A model generated the notes under the pieces. The model was given only the letters and a program-made list of their open reading frames with translations, was not told the DNA's origin and searched no databases. Below are positions 9,179 to 20,044 of a stretch of DNA of 64,000 nt, one piece after another. This stretch comes from Adineta steineri (Eukaryota > Rotifera > Eurotatoria > Adinetida > Adinetidae): contig CAJNOI010000172.1 of assembly GCA_905250115.1 (NCBI GenBank), forward strand, positions 125,115 through 189,114, in the 5' to 3' direction. The position numbers and the translations under genes were made by a program. Position 1 is the first letter of the stretch, and every line of letters starts with the position of its first letter.

Positions 9179-11905
9179 TCAACTAAACGCGTATAAGGTG
9201 CATACATCACTTGCTGTCACTTCACGACTGTATACTCGAAAGTCATCCACAGCACCTTCAAATGCACCTGGCAATACTTGATTGCCTGGAACTGCGGAAC
9301 AGCTTATACAGCCGTTCAAACAGCCACCTAGTGTCACATAATTAACCCAACTCGAAGCAGTCTGATAAGTTGCTGCTGCTATTGATCCAACTAGAATATT
9401 ATTGATATACAATCGAAGTCCATTTGTTGAACTCCACGTCTGAACAATGTGAGTAAAATCGGTCAGTGACAGACTTGAATATGATATTGCTACGTAACTA
9501 GTATTTGTCATTATTTGAACTATTAATGAACCATTCGATGAGAAGCCGATAAAAGGAGCACAAAAACCGATGCCGGAACTATTGGTCGATACGTGTATGA
9601 TTGTCCCCGCAAGTGACTGTGGCTTCACCCACAGAGAAAAGCTGAATGGCTGATTGGCTATGCTGAGAGCAAGAAAACCTGATGCTTGGAAGAACGAGGA
9701 GGAGATGCCCATGAATGAAATAGCTTGTAGAGTTCGACCACTAACCAGACTATAATTTGAAGCGAAAGATGAAACTGAATTTGGCCCCAGATCAAGCAGT
9801 GGTGAACTTTCATCGAAGCTGAAACGAGCAGCCAAGGTGGCCTGTTCCAAAATTTCACACGCAGACTTTAGTCGACCACTAACGGACAGCTCGTCAATAT
9901 AACCCTGCAATCAACGAAATTATTCATATTTTAATTTAGTTAAACTTAGCATTGAAAAAATCAAACTCATCTGTTTGTTTTCGAAAGAAAGTCTCTATTT
10001 TTATACCTAAGATGCAAAGCCTACGGGCTCTACAATACCTGATCGATAATTTGAAGAAATAAGATCAATTTCTATGCTAAAATGGATCCAGCCTGATGAT
10101 GTCTTTTCAGACGTTGAAACAGAATGTTTCTTAAATTGGGTGTGAAAATATTATCCTTCGGTATAGTAACATAGATAATCGAATGTTTTAGTACAAACCT
10201 GAAACGTATTGACAGACGGTGTCAAAATAGGAATATTGCCAATCAGAAAGCTGCCACTGGTTGCTTTAAACCCTGAAGAGGTTGAGCCTCCTGAAAGAAA
10301 AATTCCATTGCGGTAGACTGACAGCGTTCGATTTGTGGCATCATATACGAAAGCTGCATGCATCCAAATATTGGTCAAAGTGGCTGGTGTATAGGTATTG
10401 ACATCATCAAAATAAAGACCAAAGTAAAGTGGGTAAATCGAGTTCGTCAGACGAAGTGTCATATGCAGACATTGATCGGGTCCTGTTGTAGGACAGAGAC
10501 CACAAATACTTTGATGGTCTGAGTTAGTCAGACCAGTTGGATAAATCCAAGCATCTATAGAAAAGCTTGTATTTGCCAAAGGAATGTACGAAGTCGACAC
10601 CATTTGATTAGAATTAGCGACGAATGAAATGGCTTGACCAACGTAACCTTGAACGAATGCAAGACTAGGACTGCCTGTTGCAACGCCATTATGCATAGTG
10701 GTGTCATCAGAATAGTTGTTTTCAAAATGCCGTTTAGCCAAGATTGACGCTGTAGATAACCAAGTTTGATTGAGACAAGTAGTGTTACATATGGGTAGAG
10801 TCGTTGTTGCACCTTATAAATATCATCATCATTTTTTAATCATCAAAATACATACATTACTTACTCGTTGATGTACTGGTGCTTGTTGTACTTGCTGAAA
10901 GTTACATAATAATATTTCAACATCTAAATGAAAATCTTACTTGTAGTTGTAGTGGTTTGAGAAGTAGTCGATGTGCCTAGAATTTATCATAAGCTAAGAT
11001 GTTTATCACCAGTTGAGCAAGTTTTCCTTACTTATACTTGTCGTACTCGTACTTGTTGCACTGGTACTAGTACTTGTCGTACTGGTACTCATTGTTGATG
11101 CTGTTTGAGAATAAAGTCATGTAAAGAAATGTATTTAGAAACAATAAAACGTCTACTTGTATTTATCTTTGAAGTGATATTGTGTATCATCTCATGGATT
11201 CAGCCCAATATCAGATCACACTCTGAGCATTCTTTTTTATTGAAACTCTCTGCACAAATCTTAAGTTTTCAATAGAACTAACTGTATTTATACATAAAAA
11301 CCAGATGAGCATTTTCTAATGTCATATAGGCGACAAAAATCAGATTACCGAAGAATTATGCTTTCGATAAACTATTATCCATAATGATAATAGGAGAATG
11401 ATATACGTAATATTTTCAATGGATCATTCACTTATAATGGTTTTTTGTCTAATTACTGACAATTTCTTAATTGATTAACAAAGTCAATAGTTATCATTTA
11501 TATCTCATCATAGGTTATTATGCAACTAAAAACTGTACTTAATTATCTTTTTATTCCATTTGATGAACAAAAAGATAAAATAATCAAGATGAAGACAATA
11601 AGTTTAATTGTTACATACTTAATGTTTCTGTCGCTGTTGTTTTTGATGTCAACCAGAATGTGAGTACAATAGCTAAACCTATTGCAGCGACTAATGATCC
11701 AACAATACAACATCTAAAACACCAATACCAGGCAAAGGACGTCTTCTTTCGATCAACTCTATCATCATCATCATCATCTGTCCAAACAATACGTTCGATC
11801 GGTGAATGACTTCCATGTGTGGTCGATACTGGATCCGATGACCAGTCAGAGTATTGTCGATATGTTATTATATACAATGTCAATGAATTGGTCGCTAATT
11901 TCGAT
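9179..11905 (-). CDS. Type II membrane protein with Ser/Thr stalk and two LamG-like domains (5' end incomplete)
   Basis: Six exons read on the minus strand: 11619-11905, 11032-11100, 10941-10976, 10865-10894, 10199-10812 and 9179-9904. Together they give 586 codons in one frame. The first exon encodes a cytoplasmic Asp-rich segment, then one membrane span (about GSLVAAIGLAIVLTFWL). Three small exons of 69, 36 and 30 nt encode only Ser/Thr/Ala and build a mucin-like stalk. The last two encode two concanavalin A/LamG-like beta-sandwich domains, each with the FSIDAWIYP / FSFSLWVKP core strand and a GYIDEL / GAVDDFRVYS closing strand. The first exon begins after a cag acceptor, so an upstream start exon is missing from this model. 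Probable role: cell-surface glycan or ligand recognition. Confidence 0.75.
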
Positions 11906-11999
11906 CTGAATTGAATAAAGTAAAACTATGTATATTTTATATAGTAAAAATAATCAATAATGACTTCATTTCAACGGCTTCGGACATATAATGTAAATT

Positions 12000-13130
12000 T
12001 CATATTTTGAGTAAACACAATTCATCCATCTAATCAAAAGATTGGTCTAGAGAATAGAAAAAAAAGTGTAACAGACTGTGTATTTGATTGAGAAATTCAT
12101 TGTTTATTAGAGATGGATGAATTGTATATCACAATTGGAAGGCAGGTGAAGACGAAGTAGTTTTGCTCTATTAATTAAATTCGCAAGTAGGAATTTTAAA
12201 AAGTAAACATATTTTGACAAAACTGGATGTTATTAAATACCGATACAAATTAATACTTAAGTCCAAGATTTTACTTATTCTAATTAATTTATGAATATTT
12301 CTAAATTTAATGTAAGTTAATTATTTGACTGAATACAACGAATTGATTGTATTCTTTTATTGAGCACGTCAAATATGCAACAGAACGAAACAAAAAATAA
12401 AGCGTATATTTTCATATTTGTGCTTCATTATTTTATTTCTTTTCGTCGTATTTTCTACATTAATATTTACAATAAAATCTTTTTATTTGATTATTGTTAC
12501 TTATGAATAATTATTTGAATTTGCTTGCATTTAATTATTTTACATATTTAATAAAAAATTCCATATTGACGAGAAAAGAAAAGAATTCGTTGTGTTTAAT
12601 CTTTTCTTTTCTACATATGAAACAATATTTGCATATATCTTCAGGGTGGGTGGGTGTGGATCAGGATAAAGTGAATACCCACAGTCTCAAGTTGAATTAG
12701 ACATAGAATCGATCAGTTAGACGTGTATAAAGCCAAATATAATGTTACAGTCATTCTACTATAATAAGAAGTTTCAAGTATACCTCACTATACTTTCACT
12801 GATGAACTTGATAAAGTAGAAAATACGGGTAGCATGTTTTTGAAACAATACTATTTGATTATTTGAAGAAAAATGCTTCGGTTTACATTCAACATGTTTT
12901 ATCCAAGACAATCAGCCAGACTCGCTCTTGATATACCTCATTTGTATAACAAAAAGTAAAAATAGAACAATTTGGTTTATTATTACACAGCATAAAACTG
13001 AACTTATCGAAGTTTTAATTCTCTTTGTAGTAACAATGGTATGTCGCGCAAAGTTTAGTTGCACTGGCTCTTACAGGAACCATATGTGTAAAGAACAAAC
13101 AAATACATTTTCTTCTTTATTATTACAAAA
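12000..13130. other. Intergenic with one telomere-like hairpin
   Basis: No gene recognised. The missing first exon of the LamG gene may lie here but was not identified. A telomere-like hairpin is at 12643-12690. Confidence 0.4.
12643..12690. repeat. Telomere-like imperfect hairpin
   Basis: Left arm agggtgggtgggtgtgga, right arm tacccacagtctcaag, with a short loop. Confidence 0.55.
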
Positions 13131-13486
13131 CCATTTTGTAACTGAATTGACCAATTGAGAAGAACAATATTTTCCTTATCTACTAAATAATTTTATTTTG
13201 AAAAAAACTAGCTATTCATACCCATTCTATCCAGGTACACATGGAAGTGAGAGATAGGTGAACAAAACAAAGAAGATGATGTAGTACATCTTCTTTCTAA
13301 CTATGTAAGAAGTAAATGAAAATGGAGAACAAAATAAGAAAAAGAAAGAAGATGAGAACTTCAATATATTCTCATGGATGACAGAAAGGAGAGAGAAAAA
13401 AAATAATACGAATATTATTAGTGTTCTCTAACATGTGTACATTAGATATTAAATGAGTTCATAGGAAAAGATCAAAAATGTTAATG

Positions 13487-13780
13487 TTAACAACAGCAAA
13501 CTTTGGCGCATGATCGTTTAACGGTGACGGTTTTCTTTCTGATAACTTTGCAACATGGTTTGCAGCAGCATACAGTTTTACGTACACAACAGCATGGACC
13601 ACAGCAGCAATTGCAGCATGGATCACAACAGCAATCAGAGCAAGGATCACAACAAGAGCAACAACACGGATCACAGCATGAACTACAACATGATTTACAG
13701 CACGAGCCACAACCACAGCCGCAACCACATCCACATCCACAACCGCAACCGCAACCGCATCCACATCCACAGCCTGGCAT
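13487..13780 (-). CDS. Cysteine-rich Cys-Gly dipeptide repeat protein, copy A
   Basis: 97 codons beginning MPGCGCGCG. The first quarter is an uninterrupted run of Cys-Gly pairs. The middle is made of SCC/DPCCC blocks, and the C-terminus (CCCKPCCKVIRKKTVTVK and following) is basic. No signal peptide is visible. I took the start at MPG rather than an upstream in-frame ATG because the second copy aligns from there and a TATA-like box (tatatata at about 13862-13871, minus strand) lies about 85 nt upstream of it. Very Cys-rich proteins of this kind act as metal binders or disulfide-crosslinked structural proteins, and neither role can be chosen from sequence. Its C-terminal 27 codons differ from copy B only at synonymous sites. 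Confidence 0.75.
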   Translation of the reverse strand: MPGCGCGCGCGCGCGCGCGCGCGCGSCCKSCCSSCCDPCCCSCCDPCSDCCCDPCCNCCCGPCCCVRKTVCCCKPCCKVIRKKTVTVKRSCAKVCCC

Positions 13781-13861
13781 ATTAATAGTAATAATGTAGT
13801 ATAAAATAAAATTAGAGTACGATAAGAACTGGTTTGTGAAACTATGAAAATAAGTGTGTGT

Positions 13862-13871
13862 ATATATATGT
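13862..13871 (-). promoter_or_regulatory. TATA box of Cys-Gly gene copy A
   Basis: Alternating TA run upstream of the MPG start, at the position matching the TATA run of copy B. Confidence 0.45.
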
Positions 13872-14375
13872 ACAGAGCTAGAGAAACGAATAAAATTGTT
13901 TTCAGTCAATAAAACAATTAACTACTGTCCTCACATGACAATAACTTAGATACACATGTGATAGAAAAATATATAGGGAAATATAAGTAGCAATTTGTCA
14001 CTATTCATGCAATACAACAAAAATATGAAATTCACACTTATTACCAACGTTTTTCCTTTTGATTTGTTTTGATAGTGTAGAAAACATCTAAATTTAATTG
14101 CACTTTGATTTTGTGACCACAACTCTAAAAGGGTAAAAGTCATTTCATACACTTTTTTTAATAAAAACATTGCTAATCAGAAAAAACAAACTACATATTT
14201 TTGATGAAATATATTGATTCTCACGTTCTAGTACACACGCATACTGTAATATCATCAAATTACATGAATATCATAATACAATGCAACATAAGAGAGAGCA
14301 GTAAGAAAAATACATAATATACAGATGCAATAACAATAAGAACAATAGTAATTTCATGTATCAGTTATCTATCCA

Positions 14376-14434
14376 GAGGGTGTGGGTGTGATATAGATAC
14401 TGTATTCACCTACCATCCACATCCACACCCTCAA
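14376..14434. repeat. Telomere-like imperfect hairpin
   Basis: Left arm agggtgtgggtgtgata, right arm catccacatccacaccctca, with a loop of about 22 nt. Confidence 0.7.
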
Positions 14435-14932
14435 AATGCTTTGTTAGGTTGTAACGCTGAGCTTAGCTTCATTTAAAAACCTTTCCGAGCTTTCTAGCAT
14501 TCAAAATAGTGGAGAAATCTTTGAAATATTGATAGATAAAACATAAAAAAACACTTTCAAGAAATATGCAAAACAAGTTTTTACTTTGATTATCGGAGAT
14601 TTTTTCTTGAAAAGTTGGTTTAGAGATAAATTCAAATAGTTTCAATAATCAGAGTTTTTCAAAAAATTATTTGGTATAGGTTTTTCAGAAAATTCACTGA
14701 AAATTCGGTAAATTATAGTCTATTCAGAAATGTGGATGATGGACTATCTAAATATGGATGAATCTCAAAATCGGTATTATTGAAGAGAAAATTGTTTTTT
14801 TGAACCGGGGGAGGCCTTGAAGAAATCAATAGAAGAATTTTAGGCAGATTGGTTTTGCTTTCTAGTTGATAGAAATAGATGACAAACGAGAATATCTAAA
14901 TTTTGTCAATTCCTTAAAAATAATTTACAATG

Positions 14933-15202
14933 TATGACATCCTACTAATCGAAGCATTTTATGAGGGTTCTCATCGTACATTATCTCCAGATTCAATTTT
15001 AATAATGTTGCCAGGTACAAAATGGACATGATGTGCAAGATGTTCATCATTAACTCTTTCAAATTTAATACTTAAAACTGAAAATAATTCATTTTATAAT
15101 TTAAATACATTTCTTAATCGAATTTCGTCATCTAAAGCAAATATACAACACAAATTCGACAAACAATCGAAAGTAAATCACAAGTTTTATATTATCCATT
15201 AG
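14933..15202 (+). pseudogene. Relic of a tRNA-queuosine mannosyltransferase (GTDC1/QTMAN-like)
   Basis: One frame starts YDILLIEAFYEGSH and continues to LPGTKWT, a stop, then CARCSSL. This follows the N-terminus of the GTDC1/DUF3524 family (IEAFYGGSHKQL, then LPAKKWHWRARTSAL). The family Trp of KWHW is replaced by TGA, about ten residues between the two motifs are missing, and a second stop ends the frame at 15200-15202. The family enzyme adds mannose to queuosine-34 of tRNA-Asp. No intact remainder was found downstream, though weak traces may reach 15560. This is a dead fragment, and a functional copy should exist elsewhere in the genome. Confidence 0.55.
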
Positions 15203-15559
15203 AGAGGAATCATTAATACCAATGGAAGTAAATTATTTTCTTTAATCTAAATAACATTATAAATATTCTGAAACATTTTTTTCTATTATTTTTGAACTAT
15301 GTGTTTCAATTTGGATGGCAAAAAAAATAATGTTTTTAAGGAAAAATCTTTATAATTATTTGAAATCATTGTTGCTTTTACCAAAATAGGAATAGATGAC
15401 AAGTTAAAAGTTTGTTCACTCTACTCTGAATTGTAAACATCAAAATTCACTATTGTAGAAGGAAGATTATTGTCTTTTAACTGGAATTCGAATAAGATGA
15501 AAATTGATGAACGATGAGCAGAAACGTTATCAAAACATTATGATCTGATTCATAGTTCA

Positions 15560-16830
15560 AAACTAATTAGCTGATAATGAAATCAGACGATTAGTTCACC
15601 AAGTTTTATTATATTAAACACAAAAAAATAGAAAATGTAGAACATATTTCAAAAAGTTCATATCAATACGAACTAACCCTTTGTTTACGGAGCACACATA
15701 TATATGTGTGTCGAACTTTTGCACACATTATCGTCACTGTAATATTATTCAGATTCCATCGAAAAGACTCCTCTCCTTTTCTCTTATATTGGCAACATTA
15801 TCACGTCATCGTCCCCGATAGTTATGTGTGTAACTACATGTTCTACTTCGTTCGAGTATATTCTGATGTATTGTCTTTCTTTTCTTTTTTAATGCGTTTT
15901 CTAGTATAAATAATGATTCTCATAAAATCCAACAGGAAATATTGCATGAAGATCTTGTATAGTTTGTAGTCAAACAAGCAGATATGAGAAAAAGCATATC
16001 GATAGATGTCATCAGTGTGATAGGTTGTTTTGAAGGCTATCATACTCTGAAATACTTCTGAATACTTTTATGGGCTAATAAAATTTATTCGAGATTGTTT
16101 TGAAACGAAAAGCAAAAAAACCATAACTTAAGGATTAAACACAACGTTGAATAGCTGTATAGTTTGTAAAATAAATAGAAATGACGAAGAAAAAGTAAAT
16201 CTATGTAGTGTTGTCTTCATATTTCAACAACACTTTTCCATAGATATTCTACACTAATCAGTTTAATTTTTTCTAGAGTGGCTTGAAATGATGAATTTAA
16301 GACTATTAATGAGATAATTACTAAACGCAAAAAAAATATTAAATAGAAATTGTCTTATTGTTGATTCTTTTCCGTTAAAATACATTCAACATCTTCATTC
16401 TCATTCTCATTAGTTCATATATCTGTTATGATTATAGATTTTGTTTTAGATTATCTGTTGTTGTTATTTACAGGTATGTTCCTGTATATATCATTTATGA
16501 ACGTACCTCAAAGTTTTCTAGTTAGTGAAATGTGCCAATAATCTTACATTCTAAATTCGATGAATACTACCAAAACAATTAAATATTATAAAAAACGACG
16601 CTATAAAACTAACAGGACTTTTGTTAATCCTAATGAATTAATCTACAAGAGTAAAAACACAAAAATATTCTTTTTTATTTCGGATGGAATATAAAAGTGT
16701 GTGATAATTCAATAAAAATATGGAAGGAAACAGTTCGCGGACGTGATATAATGATAATTCTTCTAACTAAAATGTTGTTTAGAATTTGAACTACTTGCAA
16801 GAAAAAGAATAAAATCATTGAAAGTTAATT
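15560..16830. other. Intergenic, no gene seen
   Basis: AT-rich with no supported exon. The short open frames (15706-15909 and the minus-strand one overlapping it) show no recognisable composition. Confidence 0.4.
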
Positions 16831-16839
16831 TGCTTGAAT

Positions 16840-18814
16840 TCATTGATATAATTCTGCACTATTTATAACACTAGAGCCATCGAATCCACCAGTAACTAAC
16901 ACTAGTCCATTTGATAATACAGATGCTGTGTGATCAGATCGTGTATTAGTCATGTTACTAGTAGTTGTCCAAGTACTTGTTGATGGGTCATACAATTCAG
17001 AACTATCTAAATAATTACCGTTGTATCCACCAGTAACTAATACTTTTCCATTTAATAATACAGATGCTGTGTGAGTATATCGTGCATTAGCCATGTTACC
17101 GACAGTTTTCCAAGTACCTGTTGATGGATCATACAACTCAGCACTATTTAAAACAATATTATTAATGTCGTCTCCACCAGTAACTAATACTTTTCCATTT
17201 AATAATACAGATGCTGTATGGTAAACTCGTATATTAGTCATGTTGCCAGTAGTTGCCCACGTACCTGTTGACGGATCATACAGTTCAGCACTATTTAAAT
17301 AATTAATGAGGCCGCCACCAGTAACTAATACTTTTCCGTTTGATAATACAGATGCTGTATGATGTGCTCGTTCCTGAATCATGTTACCAGTAGTTGTCCA
17401 AATACCTGTTGATGGATCATACAACTCAGCACTATTGCCTGCAATTCCACCAGTAACTAATACTTTTCCATTTGATAATACAGATGCAGTGTGCCACTCT
17501 CGTGCATCAGTCAAGTTACTAGTAGTTGTCCATGTACCAGTTGATGGATCATATAATTCAGCAGTATTTAAAGCATTATTATTAATGCCTTCGCCACCTA
17601 TAACTAATACTTTTCCATTTAATAATACGGATGCTGTGTAATCATATCGTATATTAGTGATGTTACTAGTAGTTGTCCAAGTACCTGTCGATGGATCATA
17701 CAGTTCAGCACTATTCAAAATAATATTACTAATGCCTTCTTCACCTGTAATTAATACTTTTCCATTTAATAATACAGATGCTGTGTGGTCTCGTCGTACA
17801 TTATTCATATTACCGGTAACAGACCATTCTAAACAGAACCATTTGATAGTTTTAATCCTCGAAAGACTGTCTCTTGTGAAACTCTCCAAATGATGAAATC
17901 ATGTGCGAATAGTTTTAGGTTACGTAAAATGAAAATCATTCTTGATACAGTACGAAAATCAATTTTGAATTTTTCAATAAAGAATCGTACGCGAGGATGA
18001 CATATAAAAAAAGTGTGTATTTTACACTTTCCTTTATTTTTTCGGCTCGTTTCTGACGAATTTTTGAAGTTGGAAACTGTGTCCGAAACTTGGACTCTGA
18101 CTAATCCAAAGAGCAGAAGAATGAATCAAAGGTGACGGACTAACTAATTGATAATACGCAAATACAGCTATTTATATTTACACACGAAAGAGAAAGAAGG
18201 GGAATTGGCTAGTATTTCCACGCAATAGATATGCGTACGCTCCTTTGAAACACAATGGTTTTTTCTTGTTCTCTTTATACTTAAAAGTAGGGTATGTAAT
18301 GATAAGCAACAAAGAAAAAAAGCAGATTTCGTTGCACCGATATCAACAAAACTATACGAGTTTTGATTGTGATGAAAAACAGCGAATGCACGGATTGCTG
18401 CATCTTGGTTTCTTCTTAAGATAACGATTGAATTACTGAGGACAAGATCACTGCTCTTTTTATGTAACTTTTAGTTTGATATAAAAAAACTATTGGATGT
18501 AAAGCAACTACTTATATCTGATTTAAAAGTACTATTTAAGGAGACCAGAAAACTTTACTCTACAACGTACCCGACTTCTTAGTGGTGGTTGTAGTTGTTG
18601 TTTGTGGTGGTGATGATGATGTTGCGGGAGTGGTACTAGTTTCTGATTTATCCGGCGCCAAGACGACGAAGTTTAATAACAAAGCAAGAATAACAGCAAA
18701 AACTATTAAAATAATAACGAAAATACCGATTATTTTGAACCAACGATGGTGCCACCATTTGTGCGATCCATTATTTACAGTAACACGTTCTCTATAAACT
18801 TGATTGGTGTGCAT
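16840..18814 (-). CDS. Type II membrane protein with seven-bladed kelch propeller of bacterial style
   Basis: Two exons: 18571-18814 and 16840-17828, joined in phase 1 (donor gtacgt, acceptor tctgtttag), giving 410 aa. Exon 1 encodes a basic cytoplasmic tail, a membrane span (IIGIFVIILIVFAVILALLL) and a Thr/Ser/Pro stalk. Exon 2 encodes seven kelch repeats of about 48 residues, each reading HTASVLxNGKVLVTGG then SAELYDPSTGTW. Repeat 1 has GEEG in place of the usual GG pair. The repeats are very similar at DNA level, suggesting recent tandem amplification. This exact consensus is typical of bacterial secreted kelch proteins, which raises the possibility of transfer of the propeller (inference). 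Likely a surface-exposed binding protein. Confidence 0.8.
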
Positions 18815-19097
18815 ATTATGTTTTAGATGTAACTTAAACTCAAAAAAAAGAACATACTATTGTTCGAAGCTACTTTCTGTTTGCCTATTACTCTCAGGTA
18901 AGTCGTAGAAGATAACTAATATTATCTCCAACATCAAATATGTTGTTATACTCTTATCTTAGTATTCATTTTTTTCATTTGGTCTACATCATAGTCCAAA
19001 ATATACCTTTTTTACAAGGTGAAATCAACAGACTCCGGATCTGTAACGAATGTTTTGAGGCTCTTACAGTGATTGAGTTCGGTCGAATATGTTCGAA

Positions 19098-19152
19098 TAG
19101 GGTGTGAGTGTGAATAATCATGACAGTAGTCAAACTCACACCCTCCCTCAAG
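19098..19152. repeat. Telomere-like imperfect hairpin
   Basis: Left arm agggtgtgagtgtga, right arm tcacaccctccctcaag. Confidence 0.65.
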
Positions 19153-19452
19153 ATTTTCACTCTCATCAAACACTCTTTTATTTTGTTCTTTCATTACAAC
19201 TAAAATTGTAATATTTCTTCAATCGAACTTTAAAATATTATGAGCTATGTGATCTTGTTTTGATATATGGAAGTAAAAGAAAGCATCTCTAGAATAGATT
19301 CATGTGTACTTGATCCTTTTCCTATAAAAATTCATTCATTGTACACATTTATTAAAAAGCAAATAAGTGATTTAGTTATTATTTTCATACAATTTTCATT
19401 ATTTCTTTTAAACATTATTCTTGTATAGAGTAAAAAGTATATTTAATAAAAT

Positions 19453-19498
19453 TTGAGAGTGGGCGTGGATGCAAATGAACAAGGGACACCCACACCCA
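19453..19498. repeat. Telomere-like imperfect hairpin
   Basis: Left arm tgagagtgggcgtgga, right arm gacacccacaccca. Confidence 0.6.
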
Positions 19499-19702
19499 AA
19501 TGTTTCATTTTTTGATAGAATAATTTCGTTATATTTTTTACATAATTCATTATCCAAATTCATTTGGTGATTAATGAAAAATTTTGGATAGGTTTTGGAA
19601 TATTTCATTTAGAAATATTATTTCAATTGCATCATAGTCAGCTTGGCTTTTTGGTATTGTAGGTTTTAATTTATTTAAAAATAAAAATTGAATTGAAAAT
19701 AA

Positions 19703-19772
19703 TCTTGAGGGTGTGGGTGTGGGTATTGAGAGCTCTTCTTCTCGCACACTTATCCCTGCACTCACACCCTTT
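19703..19772. repeat. Telomere-like imperfect hairpin
   Basis: Left arm cttgagggtgtgggtgtggg is one of the best copies. The right arm (gcactcacaccct) is shorter and diverged. Confidence 0.7.
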
Positions 19773-20044
19773 TATTCAAAGGATAGATTGATTCGAAAAA
19801 CTGCTTGACGATTGACCGTTGAGAAAGTTCGAAACTATAGCCGTAGTTTATTCTTGAATATAATATAATTTACCGACACACAGAAAAGTGAAAACTAACG
19901 CAACTAAAAGGTGGAATAATCAAAAGTTAAATTTAGCTTAATAAAATGAATAACTAAATATATAAAAGTAATAGTGAGCTAATGTCATGTAATATTAATG
20001 ATAAAATGAAACTGTTTTCAGAATAGTAAATCCGAATGCGGAGG

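Larger units (their letters stand above)
13140..14245 (-). repeat. Inverted duplicate segment, copy A (partner 33550-34510)
   Basis: The Cys-Gly gene and both flanks match the reverse complement of 33550-34510. Shared blocks include the 5' flank ('actctaaaagggtaaaagtc' against its mate near 33615), 'gtacacacgcatac' against its mate near 33560, and the 3' flank 'aaaaaaactagctatt' against its mate near 34428. Unit length is about 1 kb and the copies lie about 19 kb apart in opposite orientation. Confidence 0.8.
18830..20040. other. Intergenic with three telomere-like hairpins
   Basis: No gene seen. Hairpins lie at 19098-19152, 19453-19498 and 19703-19772. Confidence 0.5.

Noticed and set aside
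13503-13799. Open frames antisense to both Cys-Gly genes (Gln/His/Pro-rich, also 33924-34241 and 33974-34261)
   Set aside because: They are shadows of the Cys-Gly codon repeats. The sense frame has TATA boxes and a selectively conserved tail.
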